DNA of 64,000 nucleotides from Macrostomum hystrix (lineage: Eukaryota; Platyhelminthes; Macrostomidae). The position numbers were made by a program, and so were the translations under genes. This document shows, piece by piece, positions 12,100-22,569 of the stretch. The stretch spans positions 3,226,001 to 3,290,000 of the forward strand of contig CATNEN010000031.1 in NCBI GenBank assembly GCA_950097015.1, given 5' to 3'. Position 1 is the stretch's first letter. Each line of letters starts with the position of its first letter. Below the pieces are notes generated by a model. The model saw only the letters and a program-made list of their open reading frames with translations. It was not told the origin of the DNA and made no database searches.

Positions 12100-12290
12100 C
12101 ATTAAGGACAAGTTGTGCCTTGGAGGTTGGCCCCCAAGGGCATAAATTACACAACAAACTCTCCAAGCCTTCTCTCCGCAGCTGTGTCCCAAATGAATAT
12201 GGCCTTGCCACAGAATTCAGCTCAGGGACCTTGGTGCCAGAGGCAAATTCTTTAGACAGCTCTGCCACTCACCCTCCCAAACTAGGGTTA
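12100..12290 (-). mobile_element. SINE family 1, copy 2, 3'-truncated
   Basis: On the minus strand it reads GAGTGGCAGAGCTGTCTAAA, TTTGCCTCTGGCACCAAGGT, CCTGAGCTGAATTCTGTGGC, ATTCATTTGGGACACAGCTG and GGGGCCAACCTCCAAGGCAC, then stops before the GTACACTGCCTGACGATG part. Several CpG sites present in the other copies have decayed to TG or CA. Confidence 0.85.
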
Positions 12291-12299
12291 AAAGAGACT

Positions 12300-13535
12300 A
12301 ATGTTTTACGTTTTGCTAATTGTTGCTGTCATGTTTATGGTACATTTTTTTAGTTTACAGATAGTTAAAGCACTAGAAAACTTAAGTTAGCAAGTAACAT
12401 AGGCTGAATTCAGGTCTTCACTTTTAGATGTAAAATGTAAAAAGTAGAGACAAAAAATTAATGCAGTTTAAAGTGAATATTCTGTTGCTTAGCTATTGTG
12501 TAGTGAAATTGCTAATTGAAAAACTTTCATAAGCAAAAAGCAATCAATACAAATGAACTATATTATTATATTTTCATAAAAGTTTGATAAACAAGGCAGT
12601 AAATATTAATTTTTGTAAATAATATAGGCCTAACTAGGTATAGAAAATATTAATTTTTGATTAGGGCAAATTGATGTTGACACATCATAAACAAATTATT
12701 TAACCAAAATTACCAAATAGAATAAATTTGTCTTTAATGTAAGAGCTATAAAAACTAGACTAGGCCTATACACACTTTTAATGTTATATGTATCTGAAAA
12801 AAAGCACTAAATCCAAAGCAGTAAGCTAATGGCACAACTAACAAGTAAAGAATAATGGTATAAGAACAAGTTTAATGCATAGACATCAAAACCGACACAA
12901 CTGCCTAGAATGATATACTAGACAACGATGATTCGTAGGCTACTTCAACCAAACAAACACACATGGCCTATGCCCCTGGGCCCTGGGTGGGGGCCTGGGG
13001 TGGCAGGCAAGCTGTGTAAAGTTTGATACATACATAAACTTAACAGCTAAGTGTATAAAGCCTGAGATAGCTTATTACCAAGAAAACTGATGCTATACTC
13101 ATTATATGGATAGCAAAAGTTTTGTCTTTTTAGTGCCCTAGTGTGCCTTAATTGCTTTACATTACATGCTTTTTTTATTTATATCATATCAAATTTATTT
13201 TATTAATATCTTTGACATCTTAAGACATATAGGCAAGGCTTTAAATACTGAAAGAGTACATATTTGCATCAGTGTACATAGTGTTACAACCATGTCTGCA
13301 AGGTACGTAATTTTACTATGAGTGAACGATGATCCCTGTCGTTGAAAAAAGACTACATTTAATAGAAATTGAAATTTCGGCACTAAGGTGCACGTAACCT
13401 TTGCAGGAAACAAGTCAGTTAAACAATTACTAGGAAATAGAAACAATGACTATGTGGCGTTTGCAATACATCATCAGAGTCCTTATGTTCTTATTTAATA
13501 TTGTTATTTTCTTTAGCTATGACATGTTTACAGCC
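12300..13535. other. AT-rich intergenic DNA
   Basis: No recognisable exon, RNA gene or tandem array. It should contain the missing RasGEF1 first exon and promoter, or part of that gene's first intron, but I could not identify them. Confidence 0.4.
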
Positions 13536-13539
13536 TAAA

Positions 13540-13790
13540 AGGCTTGAACTAAGTCCTGGGACCAAAGGCAGACACGTCAATTCGTCGATCGTGGTCCTAC
13601 CTCGGCCTGTCCGAGGCCAAGATCTGCGGCTCACCCTTAAACGGGCCAACTAAGTCCTAAGACATAGGTCTTTCCATGGACTGAGAAGGCCGCAACACCA
13701 AGAATTTTACACCAGCTAAATAGCTGGTACCCATTTTACAGCAGGGTGGTGAACTTAAGTTAATATACTCGACTCCATTACTTCAAACAA
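13540..13790 (-). mobile_element. SINE-like element sharing the central domain of SINE family 2
   Basis: On the minus strand: CTGTAAAATGGGTACCAGCT, ATTTAGCTGG, then GTTGCGGCCTTCTCAGTCCA and TGGA. The order AAATGGGTACCAGC, TAGCTGG, CAGTCCATGGA is that of SINE family 2 (14310-14640), but the rest, including GGCCTCGGACAGGCCGAGG, differs. No tRNA B box is evident. I read it as a separate short interspersed element with a shared core domain. Confidence 0.55.
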
Positions 13791-14041
13791 ACAAACACAA
13801 ATAGCAGCCGTTGTGTTTAGTCGTCAATTTCAATATTGTCTACCGAAATTTTTAATTGAAAAACTATTATAGCAACAATGATGGCAATAGGAAACGGTGA
13901 ACATATACAAACTTCTAAGTTAAGTTTTTTATATATAGAATCTGTCATTGCACTATAAAAAAGCACTAGCAAATTCTGTCTTTCCCAATCGGACACAAAT
14001 TGCTTCCATTGAGCTAAGATCCGAACGGCAGTGCTTATCGG

Positions 14042-14126
14042 CACGGTCCCGTGCGAATTATAGTGCAGACTTTATCCGCACGGCAGCTTGATGGAATAGG
14101 CCACCACATATGTACATGTGGTGGCC
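14042..14126. other. pair of strong hairpins
   Basis: GCACGG-TC-CCGTGC at about 14041-14054 and GGCCACCACAT (14099-14109) / ATGTGGTGGCC (14116-14126) with a 6-base loop. The second is an 11-bp perfect stem. No poly-U tract or RNA-gene context identifies it; it could be the end of a foldback transposon. Confidence 0.5.
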
Positions 14127-14309
14127 GCGCGAATGCCCACATTTTCCCTACATGTATGAATCAAGGAGGATAGGTCACTTATACTGCAACACGAATTCAA
14201 AGACATCGTGTCTTTTCGACTTAAACTGTTTCAGAGCACTGTTTAAAATGTTTCATTTGGGTTTAGGTTTTCAATAAGGTTAAGCTTATTTATAGGTTCT
14301 TTCATTGTG

Positions 14310-14640
14310 TTTTTCAATTTACAACGGAGGTTGTAGCCTTGCAGTAAGAGCGTCGGATTCACGACATGAAGGTCGGGGGTTCGATTCCTGACTCCACTGG
14401 AACAATTTGTGTCCTTTAGCAAGCAACTTAACTCTGCATTTTGCTACAGTTCACACAGCTGTTAAATGGGTACCAGCATTAGCTGGGGTACTTGAGGGTG
14501 GATGTGGCGTCTCCCCAGTCCATGGACTGAAAAGCTGTACACAGCCTTCAGATGCGCCGCGCAATAGCTGCGGCTGTGCTGCACATGTGTCCCAATTGAG
14601 GCAGGTGTAACCAATTATTTCTATTATTTTCAATTTAATT
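14310..14640 (+). mobile_element. SINE family 2 (tRNA-derived), copy 1
   Basis: The 5' tRNA-like part reads GGTTGTAGCCTTGCAGTAAG then GGTCGGGGGTTCGATTCCTG, which includes a perfect B box GGTTCGATTCC. It continues with ACTGGAACAA, TAACTCTGCATTTTGCTACA, GTTAAATGGGTACCAGCATT, AGCTGGGGTACTTGAGGGTG, CCCCAGTCCATGGACTGAAA, and ends in a T/A-rich tail. It matches 20195-20490 throughout. Confidence 0.88.
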
Positions 14641-15221
14641 GGCTAATTTGTAGAGCGCGCTATAAATTAATTTGTCATGCTTGGATATTCAAGTATAACA
14701 AATGATTATATGTGCACGAACCGATTTGAAAGCGATCGAGTGAAGCGACTTTCTTAGTTGGATCTAATCTCCCTTCTCAGCATTTAGGCATGCATCAGTC
14801 CTGGTTGCTCTTATCTCACCTAGTACGACGGTCGTCCCTAGTATGAAGAGACACAGGCTACAGATAGTAGAGTATATCAGGCCTTTTGTGTCCTATAAAG
14901 GACGGGGCGTACGCTTGACTGAGTGATTGTACATTGGGTTTTCAACCCACACGATTGCTGTGTCAGCCAATACGAAGAAATGTACGCATCTATACGCTGG
15001 AACCATTGTACGCTGTCCGTAAACAGTCTACCCCTGGAGCAACGCAATTACATTGCGAGCTGGGTATGTTTGTCTCGCTTTTTTAAACCAATGCTTTTAA
15101 CCCAAAGTTTTAATGTGTAAGAGAACAATATAGGAGCTAACAATTAAGGCAAGATCGAGGTTCCATTCATAAGAGAACCTGACTTTATCTAGTTAATTCC
15201 AGTGCAGCCCTGCAGATCATC

Positions 15222-16603
15222 ATGACAGAGTTAAAGCAGCAAGGATTCGTTGAGGTGGCCGGCGTGGCGGCCTGTCTCCTGATCAAGAACCTGGCCTGGT
15301 ACTTCGCCAGCAAGCGCCGGCCAAAGAGCCGGGTTGGCCAGGTGCAGCAGATTGCGATGTACCCGGTGAAGTCCTGCCGGGGCCTGCTGCTGGCCGAGGC
15401 AGAAATTCAAGATGGCGGCATTGTCTGGCGAGGAGTGCGCGATCGAAGCTACCTGGTGATGAGCACCACCGACAACAAGTTCGTCAGCCTGAAGGTGTTT
15501 CCGACTCTGCACCTGGTGCAGCCAGCTCTAGACCCATCCAGGCCCGGCCGCATTCTGTTGACTGCCGATGGACACCAGCCGGTGCTGGTGCCGGATGCTG
15601 TGCAGCTCAACCGGCCTGTAACCTTCGACTTCAAAGGCGAAGCCTACTCCGGCCTGGACTGTGGCGATGAAGCCGCCGTCTGGCTGAATGCCGTCTGCGA
15701 CAAGAAGGACCTGCGACTGGTCCGTGCAATGCACTGCTGACGTCCTGGTTCAGTTTTTTCTTATATAAAACTCTAATGCTGAAGTAGTGTAGCGATCAGC
15801 AGATCAGGAAATGCAGTTCAGGGCAGGTATCTGCTCATGCCACAGACTTGGCAATGCACCGGTACATTGCCATGCTATGCCATTGTACTTGCGAAGGTTT
15901 CACATTTTTGTTATAAGCTATGAGCTATAAGATTCTTAATTTAAAGCACCACAGCCACGTTGAGTAATTAAGCGAACAACACCTCTCTACTCAGGTGTAC
16001 TGCCCAACCAATAAGCGCAGCGTAGCGAACAAAATGCGAGCCCTTGACCGCCAGGGCGCCATGCTGAAAGTCTACGACGGCCTGCACGAGACCGCCGATA
16101 ATCGCGTCGCATTTGCTGACAAGGCGCCCATCCTGATGGTGTCCGACAAGTCGCTGCAGGTTGGCAAATGAAGCACTTCCAGTGAAATTCGTTGCAGATT
16201 TTTATATGTTGGTAGACGCCCCAGCAACCTCTTACCACTACACTGTTAGACTCTTAACGATCGCCTGGTTGGCAAGCATCCTGGCGTTGACTGGCGCAAC
16301 TTCCGGCCCAACCTCGTGATCTCCGGCGCTCGTCGCGATCGCGAAGAAGACGACTGGGGCTTCGTGTTCCTGGCCGGCGGCTGTGTTCTGGCGGCGGCGT
16401 TTCCCTGCGAGCGCTGCGTCATGGTTAACCTGGACTATTCGGCCGGCGACAGGGCGGTGGCCCCGCCTGGCAACCCGGTGCTGACGGCGCTGGCGCCCTA
16501 CCGCAGCGGCGCCAAGTTCAAGAACCCGCTGTTTGGCGTTAACTGCACCGTGGAGACACCCGGGCGAGTGGTCATTGGCGAGGCTGTGTTTGCCGACGTC
16601 TGA
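15222..16603 (+). CDS. marc: mitochondrial amidoxime-reducing component (MOSC protein)
   Basis: Exons 15222-15719, 15995-16159 and 16250-16603 join in phase 0 to 338 aa (human MTARC1 is 337). The family is a molybdenum-cofactor enzyme of the mitochondrial outer membrane that reduces N-hydroxylated substrates with cytochrome b5 and its reductase. Residues about 10-30 form the N-terminal membrane anchor (VAGVAACLLIKNLAWYFASK). The MOSC N-terminal barrel starts at VGQVQQIAMYPVKSCRG and ends at YSGLDCGDEAAVWLN. The MOSC domain includes APILMVSDKSLQTLNDRL, NFRPNLVISG, FPCERC (Cys274/Cys277, aligning with the CSRC that carries the Mo-ligand Cys) and the end KNPLFGVNC. The first donor is unusual (CTG|GTCCGT), chosen because it alone gives DLRL-VYCP in frame, matching the family; the nearby GTGCAA donor gives stops. 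Introns are short (275 and 90 bp) and have no minisatellites. Confidence 0.93.
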
Positions 16604-18245
16604 GTTTTTACCAGCGAGTCGCGGCTAGGAGCGATGAAACTTTCAACTTGAAATCTTACCACTCTCGGAAAACTTTTAGCACAGACTGAGATCCCATCTT
16701 GGTGGGATTAGATGACGATCCCGACTCAAGTAACTCTACTCCGAAAAAGTGCTTGTTGGCCCTTTTTGATTGGCTATTTTTGGTTCATTCAAGTTTATCA
16801 ACAGCGATAACTTATTCCAGAAGGATAGTAAACAATATGGCTTAATTTCAGAAAATTTTGCTACTGATTCACAGCTTAACTTTTTTAATTGCTGTTTAGC
16901 TGAATCAAGAAAACAAAAAACACTTTATACTTCTACTTCATTTTCATACTTTTACAAGCAGATTTTAGATAGTTTCTTCTATCTTCTAAACGTCAAGGAC
17001 AACAAAACAACGTTGCTAATAGACTGCGCCGTTAGGGGAACTGTTTAGTATCTATACATTTACCGAGCTCAAAATTACATCGCCTACAACCAGACACAGT
17101 TGACCATGTCTAGCTACCAGTGCATTGATAAAATACAACTTAGCGACCCCGCAACCTCAGAGCTCAGATAATTTCGATAGCTTTGTTTATCATGTATAAC
17201 ATCATCGACAAATGACTTTTTTGCATTAGTAATATCGGTCTACGAGTAGCTAAACTGCCCATAGCTTTAAGCCATAGACATGTGGAACGTGGACCCATGG
17301 TGTATTGCTGCACGCTCTGACTGAATTATTTTGTTGCTCTGACTCTTCAAATTCAACGAGTAAAGGCGCTTGAAATGTTTTTTGACCAAGAGGCGCATGG
17401 CGTCATCTCTGCATTGTGGAGGTCTGACAACTATATCCTTTTTGAGTCAAACTATGTCCGATATATTTGCATATGCATGAATTTTTTCTCCAATACAGTT
17501 ATTAAATGCCGCGATTCGAATTCTAGAATTGTCGCTTACTCAGCACCAAAGCATCGACACGGCTTCTGGACCCCGTCTGGCAGGACTTCCTTTGGCGTGT
17601 TTTCATCAGGCTCATCTGCTCAGGAAAGTAAACGAAGACAAGGCCACAATGACATCTACAATTAAAATCCAGAAGGTAAACGCACACGGGCAAGCAAATA
17701 ATACAGAAAAAACTCTATTTCTTATTTTTACCACCCAGCCTTTATGTGTATTGTGTAGAAAGCTTTGATTATACCGGCCAAAAATCACAAATAAAATTGA
17801 TGAAAGCAAACAACACAACAAAGTAGTAACAACAATTAATTTAATTCTAAATAAATACGTCATAAATTATGCAGACTTTTACTGTGTTGTGTACCAATTC
17901 ATTAAAAATATTCCTAAAACGTTACAAAAAGTGAATCTAAAAAGGATACTATAACTGTTCTATCCTGAAAAATTCCTTCAAATAAACATTTTAGAGGGTC
18001 TCGCGAGGATCCATCTGAGGTTAATTAACTATTTATTGAGTGATGACAGGCCATTCCAGATTGATTTTTACACGTGTTTATTTTGCATCAAATAATTAAT
18101 CGGTGTACTGAATACCTAGCCTCCCTGAAGCAGAATATACCAAGCAAGAAAATTATCGAGAAGTTGATTTCTTTAACAGTAGTAAGACCACGGAAGCATT
18201 TCAAAACCCTGAAAAACTATGGTACCTTCATTTTCCCTTTTTCTG
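16604..18245. other. intergenic DNA with one duplicated segment
   Basis: AT-rich, no exon recognised. The segment 17250-17330 (AAACTGCCCATAGCTTTAAG, CCATAGACAT, GTATTGCTGCACGC) recurs at 48890-48970, so part is interspersed repeat. The remainder is unassigned. Confidence 0.5.
17250..17330 (+). repeat. dispersed repeat family E, copy 1
   Basis: AAACTGCCCATAGCTTTAAG-CCATAGACA followed by ATTGCTGCACGC. The segment 48890-48970 has the same blocks (AAACTGCCCATAACTTTGAG, CCATAGACATT, TTATTGCTGCAGCCTGCACG). No coding capacity. Confidence 0.65.
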
Positions 18246-18249
18246 TACC

Positions 18250-18385
18250 TCCTAAAAGATTCAACCAAGCGCCATGAAAATCCAGAACACTGGCTGAAAC
18301 TTTCCGCTCTATATGATTAAAAAGCACAAAAGAATCACAATACATCGGCATCGTCGAGATATTCAACGAGTCTCGTCGGAAAGTC
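18250..18385 (+). repeat. dispersed repeat family D, copy 2
   Basis: Blocks in order: GATTCAACCAAGCGCCATGA, AAATCCAGAA, ACTTTCCGCTCTATATGATT, CATCGGCATCGTCGAGATAT, TCAACGAGTC. They match 60780-60925 (inverted) and more distantly 945-1100. Confidence 0.75.
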
Positions 18386-18477
18386 GGGTGGCAAAAACCA
18401 CATAGGCATAATTTTTCTGCTCACAAAATTCATAATGTAACTATTTCGGCAATCATTGTTTACTATTTTGTAATCCC

Positions 18478-18570
18478 TGAACATCTCGACGATGCTGACG
18501 TCGTACGGCTTAGAAAGTAAGTTCATGTTTAAGGGCGGAAAAATTAGATTCAGATGGTGGACTTTCTTAT
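18478..18570 (-). repeat. dispersed repeat family D, copy 3 (inverted relative to copy 2)
   Basis: On the minus strand it reads TTTTTCCGCCCTTAAACATG, GACGTCAGCATCGTCGAGAT and GTTCAGGGATT, closely following 990-1090. With copy 2 it forms an inverted pair around about 90 bp of spacer. Confidence 0.75.
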
Positions 18571-18776
18571 GTGACCCAAGGAAGAGCTTCGTCGTGGGTT
18601 ATCAACAACTGGATCTCTCAGCTGCTACCGAGCTAGCACTTTATTTAGTCAGTCAAGCCTCGAGCATAAAGAGAGCTTTAGAACACATTAACGGCGCGCA
18701 CATAGTAACGACTGCTGGGAAAGAGACAGAATAAGACATAGACATAAGTGTGGACTGGAAATAAGAAGTATATAAT

Positions 18777-18862
18777 CTCTCCCGTTTATTCATTTATCTG
18801 TGGCCGTCAGAACGACGGCCGTCAGTTGTTCTGACCATAGACAAATGAATAAACGGGGGAGA
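18777..18862. repeat. long inverted repeat (hairpin)
   Basis: The left arm 18777-18812 (TCTCCCGTTTATTCATTTAT ... GGCCGTCAGAAC) is complementary, with a few mismatches, to the right arm 18827-18862 (GTTCTGACCATAGACAAATG ... AACGGGGGAGA). The loop contains the palindrome GACGGCCGTC. The arm length of about 35 bp is typical of foldback or TIR ends. Confidence 0.75.
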
Positions 18863-18963
18863 TAGTATTTTTCCCCAACTTGGCTCGGTCTTGTGGAAAA
18901 AAAGAACTATAGCTCAACAGTCTATGGTTCTGATCGAAACGGTTCCAAATAAATTGTTTCCTC

Positions 18964-18997
18964 GTCCGGGACGAATAAATATTTCTTCGTCCCGGAC
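18964..18997. repeat. 12-bp perfect hairpin
   Basis: GTCCGGGACGAA (18964-18975) and TTCGTCCCGGAC (18986-18997) are exact reverse complements around a 10-base AT-rich loop. CGGGACAA recurs at about 19040. It is part of the inverted-repeat cluster 18250-19050. Confidence 0.75.
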
Positions 18998-19049
18998 AAA
19001 TAAATGCTTCAACACTATAGACCATAGACTTATTTGACCGGGACAAGTG

Positions 19050-19844
19050 GGGGATAATTGGGAGAGGCTCTGCCAAACCATCGAAGAAAGACAATAATAT
19101 GTAGTACAAAACGGTTATGGGACGAGGCTTGTGTGCATTTCCAAATGCACAACACTCACTAAAGTCGGTAATATGGGAGCTATCGTGAAGAAGGCAGAGG
19201 ATTTGAAATACCCCGTTGTCTTTGCTTAGAGGGAAAATACGAGCGTAGCGTGGTCTTTCTATTGCTAAGAAGATAGAATTGTTACATCATGCACTGCCGG
19301 ACAACGCTTAGACGGTGTCAAATTGCGGGTATTTGACTCAATCGCTATAGATAGAGAACTACTTAAAATAAAGTGCACAACACTTTGCCCGTGTTGAAAA
19401 AAGGCTGACCACAGCCAAACAAAATGATTTGAAGCCAATTTCCGCTTGAACTCCATTGGCTGGCTACTCATATGGCAGACACGGTATTTCATTCTGCACA
19501 GGGAATAAGGAATAATCTTGATTAGTGAACACAGAAAATTAAAGGCAGAAAAAATTCCTGCCAAACTATTTACGAGCAGAAATTTGTTTTCTTCTTGACA
19601 GCCAAGTTGTTTATGTACAATAGCGTAGCGGACATAAAAAATCAAGCATCTATAAATAGAGTTTAGCTATACCTAAGTTAAAGAAAAATTGTATGCTTTC
19701 GGGTTTGATCTAGAGACTAGACGCTGTCGGAGATATAGCAAAAGCCGCCCAGGGACAACTTGCCAAATCAATTTTAATATCTACAAGGCGGTCCTTTATC
19801 TGTTATCATTGGATGTACCGCTACTAGCACATAGCTAGTTGGGA
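19050..19844. other. unassigned intergenic DNA
   Basis: No exon recognised. The segment around 19178-19218 (TATCGTGAAGAAGG, ATTTGAAATACC) resembles the complement of 60705-60765, adjacent to another family D copy, so it may be an outer part of that element. Confidence 0.4.
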
Positions 19845-20120
19845 AGTGGGTGAGTGGCAGAGCTGTCTAACGCGTTTGCCTCTCGCACCAAGGTCCCTGA
19901 GCTCGATTCCATGGCGCGGCCACATTCAGTCGTGAAATTTTCGCCCTTGAGGGCCAACCTCTAAGGCAGAGTGAAGTGTACACTGCCTGACGATGTTAAA
20001 TTCAGGGCAGGTGTACACACCTGTGTGAGCATGTGCCTGCTTACGGTATCTGTGTGCGTGTGTGCTCAGGAGTCAGCAAAATGTGTAGAATTGCCTTCTC
20101 GATGGCAGCTGGCAATTAAC
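19845..20120 (+). mobile_element. SINE family 1 (tRNA-derived), copy 3
   Basis: Starts with a tRNA-Leu/Ser-like A-box region (GTGGGTGAGTGGCAGAGCTG, TCTAACGCG) and a B-box-like GAGCTCGATTCC, then CCTTGAGGGCCAACCTCTAA, GTGTACACTGCCTGACGATG, GGCAGGTGTACACACCTGTG, GGTATCTGTGTGCGTGTGTG, CTCAGGAGTCAGCAAAATG and a TTAAT-rich tail. Confidence 0.9.
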
Positions 20121-20194
20121 TAATTAATTAATTTTATTATTTCATTATTTTATTTTAAGTAATATTATAAGGCATTAGGTAGTACTACGCGGAC

Positions 20195-20490
20195 AGGGGT
20201 TGTAGCCTAAGCGTTAAAATTCAGACTCATAACTTGAAAAGGTCGGGTGTTCGATTCCCGACTTCAGTGGAACAATATGTGTCTTTTAGCAAGAGATTTA
20301 ACTCTGCATTGCTTTGATTCACCTAGCTGTTAAATGGGTACCAGCATTAGCTGGGGTAATTGGGGTGGGTGTGGCGCCCCCTCCCCAGTCCATGGACTGA
20401 ACAGCCGTGCGCAGCCTTTAGAAGCGCTGCAAATCTGGCCCGATTGGGGCAGGTGCAGTGTAATCAACTATTATTATTAGCAGTAGTACA
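20195..20490 (+). mobile_element. SINE family 2 (tRNA-derived), copy 2
   Basis: GGGGTTGTAGCCTAAGCGTT, B box GTGTTCGATTCCCGACTTCA, TTTAACTCTGCATTGCTTTG, CTGTTAAATGGGTACCAGCA, TTAGCTGGGGTAATTGGGGT, CCCCAGTCCATGGACTGAAC and an ATTATT-rich tail. It is separated by about 75 bp from SINE family 1 copy 3. Confidence 0.9.
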
Positions 20491-20564
20491 AACTGCAAGT
20501 CAGTCAGTTCAACTCTGATCGGTTTAAATAAAAGCAGGGATAAATTTTTAATAATGAAAAAATA

Positions 20565-20570
20565 TTTATT
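20565..20570 (-). promoter_or_regulatory. possible polyadenylation signal of the ZNRF gene
   Basis: TTTATT on the plus strand reads AATAAA on the minus strand, about 257 bp beyond the ZNRF stop codon. It fits a 3' UTR end, but such hexamers are frequent in AT-rich DNA. Confidence 0.3.
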
Positions 20571-20826
20571 TACAAAATAAGCTAATTTTGCGGGATGAAT
20601 GCGAAATTAGGTAAAAATATGAATCTCAACTCAAGTGATTTTAGAAAGGCTTAAAAGTAACAAATAGTTATATCCATATTATGTAAATAAATATATCACA
20701 CATGTAACAACGAAGTGAGATGGCTATAAGCGGGCATTGACGGCCTTTACAAATAGGCCCAATAGACGGACGATGTATATCGCGATTCTCTAGGGAGCTG
20801 GGCCCCCCCGGTTCGGCTCCATTAGC

Positions 20827-22454
20827 TCAACCGTCTCCAGGATGCTCCGGGCAGCTGCGACTTCGCTTGAACCAGTCATCGATGCAGCTGAGCAAAAGAT
20901 AACAGAAACAGGGATTCAAATAGACTCATCAAATAAATCTCCTAACGGATCATTAGAATTTGGCAAGACCAATGCAGTAACTGGCGAAATTCTCAATTCC
21001 AATTTATATACTTCAATAGATATCTAAAATCCCAGTTTGAATCCTACCATAGATATCTCAAATCCCAGTTCGAATCCTACCATAGATATCTCAAATCCCA
21101 GTTCGAATCCTACCATAGATATCTCAAATCCCAGTTCGAATCCTACCATAGATATCTCAAATCCCAGTTCGAATCCTACCATATATATCTCAAATCCCAG
21201 TTTGAATCCTACCATATATATCTCAAATCCCAGTTCGAATCCTACCATAGATATCTCAAATCCCAGTTCGAATCCTACCATATATATCTCAAATCCCAGT
21301 TTGAATCCTACCATATATATCTCAAATCCCAGTTTGAATCCTACCATAGAAATCTCAAATCCCAGTTCGAATCCTACCATAGATATCTCAAATCCCAGTT
21401 TGAATCCTACCATAGATATCTCAAATCCCAGTTCGAATCCTACCATAGATATCTCAAATCCCAGTTCGAATCCTACCATATATATCTCAAATCCCAGTTT
21501 GAATCCTACCATATATATCTCAAATCCCAGTTTGAATCCTACCATATATATATCTCAAATCCCAGTTGAGCAGAACAGCGAGCTGCTCTGTCCAAATCCA
21601 TAGACTGTCCATGAATCGACATCTATAATCCTAGATTCGAGCAGCCAATCCCATTCCTTAGCCTCACCCCTTGTGATAGATGCACAGGCAGGGCAGCCTA
21701 GCGATGGTGTCACCCTGGCATAGTTCGTCCAGGCAGATGGCGCACTCGGCACCCTTGTCCTCAGTTAGCACGTCCTCGTTGTAGCTAATACGCGGCTTAG
21801 TAAGGCATACAACCAGGTGCAGCTGCGGGGTTTCAAGAGTTGAGTGGCGAGATAGGCATACTAGCAATATTGGCGAAGTTGGCAATCGCATAAAATACGA
21901 CCAAGAATGCTGCCAACCTCAATCTGATCGTGTGGCACTGTTTTGCTGCACACGGGGCAGCGAATGTCCGCCCGATAGAAGCTGGCTGGAACTCCGTGCA
22001 GGTGCTGCCGAATCAATTGATGATGATGCCGACTGGCTGCGGCCGCAGCCGCCGCAGCGCCCCGCTGTCGCTGCGGCCGCGGCGCACCGCCTCCGGACAC
22101 CATCGCGGGCCCGTCGTCCTCTTCTTCGTCGCTATCCGGATCTTCATCGCTTTCGCCTGTGCCGCCGCCGCCGCCACCGACCGGCCGGCCGGATAAAAAA
22201 TCTAGCGACCTACTTCGATGCCTGCCGCCCTGCTGTGACTGCTGTTGCTGCAGCAGGTACTGCTGCAACTGGTAGTTATGAAGCCCGGAGCCGCTGGGTC
22301 CGCCCTCAGAGGGTTGCACCGACATGTGCGAGTGAATCCGCGGCCTGGAGCCGCCGGCGCCGCCTCCCGCATGTCTGTTGCTTGGCCCCGCGCCCAGCTG
22401 GCCCGATGCCTGGCCTGGCGGCGGCAGTGGAACTCGACTAGACCCGATTCCCAT
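20827..22454 (-). CDS. ZNRF1/2-type zinc-finger/RING E3 ubiquitin ligase
   Basis: Exons 22454-21918, 21822-21668 and 20887-20827 join in phase to 250 aa. The start ATG is immediately preceded by an in-frame TAG. The N terminus MGIGSS fits N-myristoylation, as known for ZNRF1/2, which places the ligase on endosome/lysosome or plasma membranes. Residues 60-165 are low complexity (poly-Gln, poly-Gly, an acidic stretch and Ala8). The family zinc finger is C166-x2-C169 ... H181-x3-C185 and runs across the exon 1/2 junction (CPVCSKTVPHDQIE-LHLVVC). The conserved CLTKPRISYNEDVL and the RING C206-x2-C209, C224, C226, H229, C232, C243-x2-H246 follow (ECAICLDELCQGDTIARLPC). The last 61-bp exon encodes CIDDWFKRSRSCPEHPGDG; I found it from its acceptor TTGCTCAG. 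It ends CPEH like ZNRF proteins but has KRSR where vertebrates have EVNR. Confidence 0.95.
21028..21565. repeat. 33-bp minisatellite in the ZNRF intron
   Basis: About 16 units of 33 bp: AATCCCAGTTCGAATCCTAC plus CATAGATATCTCA. Variants are TTCGAA/TTTGAA and ATAGAT/ATATAT. Because 33 is a multiple of three, stop-free frames (NPSSNPTIDIS repeated, and the reverse) persist through the array; they are not genes. The intron is 20888-21667. Confidence 0.95.
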
Positions 22455-22569
22455 CTACTCTCTGCTGCTGTTGCTTGCTTTCTATATAAATTTTTCCTTA
22501 TGCGCCTGTCTTCTGACAGCTGTCTGATCACTTATGGCAACCCAGGAAATTTCACAAACAACTGAAATG

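Noticed and set aside
14340-14400. Functional tRNA gene
   Set aside because: It has a good B box but no foldable acceptor stem, and it continues into a SINE body that recurs at 20195-20490.
17375-19645. Retrotransposon or transposase remnants among several 60-126-codon frames
   Set aside because: No reverse-transcriptase, integrase or DDE motif can be read in any frame; only noncoding repeat families are supported.
21024-21603. 33-bp repeat encoding an 11-aa motif on both strands, as in a repeat surface protein
   Set aside because: It lies within the ZNRF intron, whose flanking exons join perfectly. Periodicity of 33 bp explains the open frames.
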